Part shown: positions 62,111-64,000 of the stretch, piece by piece
Numbering within the stretch: position 1 is the stretch's first letter
Layout of the letters: each line of letters opens with the position of its first letter
Assembly: GCA_963575745.1 (NCBI GenBank)
Contig: CAUYUJ010000365.1
Span: 50,817 to 114,816 of the forward strand
Length of the DNA: 64,000 bases
Direction of reading: 5' to 3'
Source: Prorocentrum cordatum
Lineage: Eukaryota; Sar; Dinophyceae; Prorocentrales; Prorocentraceae
The notes under the pieces: generated by a model
The model's database searches: none
Told to the model about the DNA's origin: nothing
The model's input: the letters and a program-made list of their open reading frames with translations, nothing else
Translations under genes and position numbers: made by a program

Positions 62111-63260
62111 TCCTTAGGGCATCTTCTTAGGCCATCTTAGGATTGTCGTGATGCTGTCCAGGCCCATTGGAAGCGAGAAAGGCCAGGAAGTCAACATAAT
62201 AACACAGCCAAATGTGGTTTAGTTCTGGAGGCTCTAGGGCCACTACTGGTACCATGCTGGAGGTAATACTTACGCAGGACGAGATATTTTTCTCTTGAGG
62301 CACCAGCGGCGACACGCGGTCGGCGAGAGAGCGTCGGCGCCGTCAACCCACGGCGGCTGGACAAGCTGCCTGCAGCAGCTGGAGGGGGGAAGGAGAGATG
62401 TATTCATGAGGGGTGCGACCCGTGTGCCGTCAGGATTGATGGGGTCCGTGAGACTGCGCGACCTGTCTGAGGCGGTTCGTAATCACCCCCCCCTCCCACA
62501 TAGATTATTATGAGTGGCGGGCTTGCTTGCCGCGGATCCGATTTCTCTGGGTCCGCTGACTTATGTAACATTTTCATGCCTTAACAGCGTATGCATCGGA
62601 TCCTTGTGAAATTATTTTGCTTCTAGCGATCCCCACCGAAACCCTCGGCGTCTGTTCCCAGCGGTGCGGGCGCCTACTGGAACGATGCGCGCAGGGCCCG
62701 GCGGTCTCGGCCGGCGTGGCGGCCGGGCCAGGTCGCAAGCTGATGCTGTCCGAAAGGCTAAAATCAGGAAGGGAAAAACACACAGACACAATTAGTCGGC
62801 GATTCCCAGAAAATATGGGAAAATATGGGAAGTGGGGGGGGAAGACAAAAACCCGGAAAATATTGGAAAAGATGGGGGATATGTTTATTTGTGTGTATTT
62901 ATTTGTGTGTCCCAGTTCCCCTTCATAAAAGCCCCAGGGGCCCTGACGAAACCGAAACAAGTCCCTGGAGCGACAAAAGCCCCCAGAACGCTTCTTGCGA
63001 GACCCCAACACATGTTCGGGCATGATATGCAGCCTGCTGAAGAGGGAGAGGGGCAGCATCACCAGCAGCACGAGGAGGAGGCGGACGACGAAGGAGGATG
63101 AGGAGGAGCTGGACGGCTCGTCCTCCTCTGACGACGGGTCGCATGTCGTGTTTGATGAGACGCCGTGAAGTGGCAGCTGGCGTATATGCAAAACTGTACT
63201 ATATGATGTTAGGTCTAATTCTGCCCCTGCGTAGTACATGACACTATGTTATGTTATGTT
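62111..63260. other. 1.1 kb without a recognised gene
   Basis: Mixed-composition DNA with GAAAATATGGGAA words near 62810 and GAGGAGG near 63070. No domain is visible in the open frames. Confidence 0.4.
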
Positions 63261-63267
63261 CTGTTGT

Positions 63268-63560
63268 GGACGGGCCAGCGTGACGTCGTGACGCTTTTCA
63301 CGTTTGGTATGTTTTCTAGTCGGTCTTTGCTGCGACTGTTTGTTTCTGTGGCCAGCCTGGACTTGGCGCGCATGTCGCGTATGATAGGCCGCCAGTACTC
63401 GGCATCTGCTGAATTATACTCTATCGCGTTGTTTTCGTTTCTGTTCTGTCCTATGCGCATATGTTTGTTTCTGTTCTGCTCCCGACGGGGTGGCGTGACA
63501 TCGTGACGCCTGTCGCGCTTGATATGTCGTCTAATCGGTCGTTGCCGCGCCTGTTACCTA
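63268..63560 (+). repeat. 214-bp spaced direct repeat
   Basis: GCGTGACGTCGTGACGCTTT (63278) recurs as GCGTGACATCGTGACGCCTG (63492). Both are followed by GGTATGTTTTCTAGTCGGTC or its variant. Confidence 0.75.
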
Positions 63561-63677
63561 ACAGCGAAGACTGATAGGTTTCTAGTAGTGTCAAAAGAGG
63601 TCACAAATCACTCCACAGGGGGGTCCGGGCAGGTGTTGGGAGTTGCCGGGCGGGCCTGTGCCGAACTCGTTTTTCAC

Positions 63678-64000
63678 CAACAGTCACACACTTCGTGCTC
63701 TTCGACTTCCCAGAACTCCATTCCCAGGCTCATTCTGAATAACCGGATGCAACAGTCACACACTTCGTGCTCTTCGAGTTCCCAGAACTCCATTCCCGGG
63801 CCACATTCTGGAGGGCCGGATGCAACAGTCACACACTTCGTGCTCTTCGAGTTCCCAGAACTCCATTCCCGGGCCACATTTTGAATGCCCGGAGCCAACT
63901 GTAGGCCACTTCGTGCTCTTCGAGTTCCCAGAACTCCATTCCTGGGCCATGATTTTGAATGCCCGGAGCCAACTGTAGGCCACTTCGTGTCCTTCGAGTT
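63678..64000 (+). repeat. 73-bp satellite reaching the window end
   Basis: Units begin CAACAGTCACACACTTCGTG or CAACTGTAGGCCACTTCGTG at 63678, 63750, 63823, 63896 and 63970. All contain CTCTTCGAGTTCCCAGAACT. At least 4.4 copies, and the array continues beyond the window. Confidence 0.95.

Noticed and set aside
63678-64000. CRISPR array
   Set aside because: The 73-bp units are contiguous and nearly identical throughout, with no variable spacers, and the genome is eukaryotic.

Overview
The window reads as a GC-rich, repeat-saturated piece of nuclear DNA from a dinoflagellate (species not resolved). The evidence is a 22-nt relict of the dinoflagellate trans-spliced leader at 11981-12002 (2 mismatches), two non-LTR reverse transcriptase elements with a C-terminal zinc domain, short conserved exons set in purine/pyrimidine microsatellite introns with GT/GC-AG borders, Lys/Ala and 'KRPAA' protein segments, and no bacterial gene organisation. 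No tRNA, rRNA, CRISPR array or operon was recognised.

Layout. 0.6-6.0 kb: a nest of reverse transcriptase (RT) elements. A 3.7 kb minus-strand element (RT, RNase H, two zinc-finger blocks, at least three frameshifts) lies between two plus-strand RT remnants. 6.8-13.5 kb: a 6.7 kb unit bounded by about 0.65 kb inverted arms, each carrying a leader, four 83-bp repeats and about three 75-bp repeats. Inside are a 0.65 kb foldback, pyrimidine microsatellites, the spliced-leader relict and a 215-bp MITE-like element with 49-bp inverted ends. 14.0-16.5 kb: a collagen-like repeat reading frame, an 83-nt T tract and an array of about 150-bp units with repeated hairpins. 17-20.7 kb: noncoding DNA ending in a 0.54 kb AT-rich tandem duplication. 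21.5-26.1 kb: exons of a plus-strand gene for a Lys-rich/acidic protein, one splice supported by a matching codon phase. 26.5-32.2 kb: an A-A-B / A-A-B higher-order tandem repeat in which every A carries a 59-codon basic ORF. 32-38 kb: simple repeats and two large 11-bp satellites. 38.7-42.3 kb: exons of a second plus-strand gene. 43.4-45.3 kb: a decayed gene of a large Cys-bearing protein. 47.2-53.0 kb: a 6 kb frameshifted coding region of unknown type with a degenerate RING-like motif, whose start is paralogous to the 14.7 kb repeat ORF. 54-57 kb: minisatellites, a MITE-like hairpin and a 0.9 kb GAT tract. 57.3-61.6 kb: a second, 5'-truncated RT-RNase H element with a zinc domain and 3' tandem repeats. 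62-64 kb: noncoding DNA ending in a 73-bp satellite.

The coding content is mostly mobile-element machinery plus fragments of host-like genes. Several reading-frame breaks fall in homopolymers (C5 near 2072, A6 at 24461, T8 at 43804), so true decay and consensus sequencing errors cannot be separated here. Exon models are partial. I give them as blocks of protein-like sequence with visible splice sites, not as complete transcripts.
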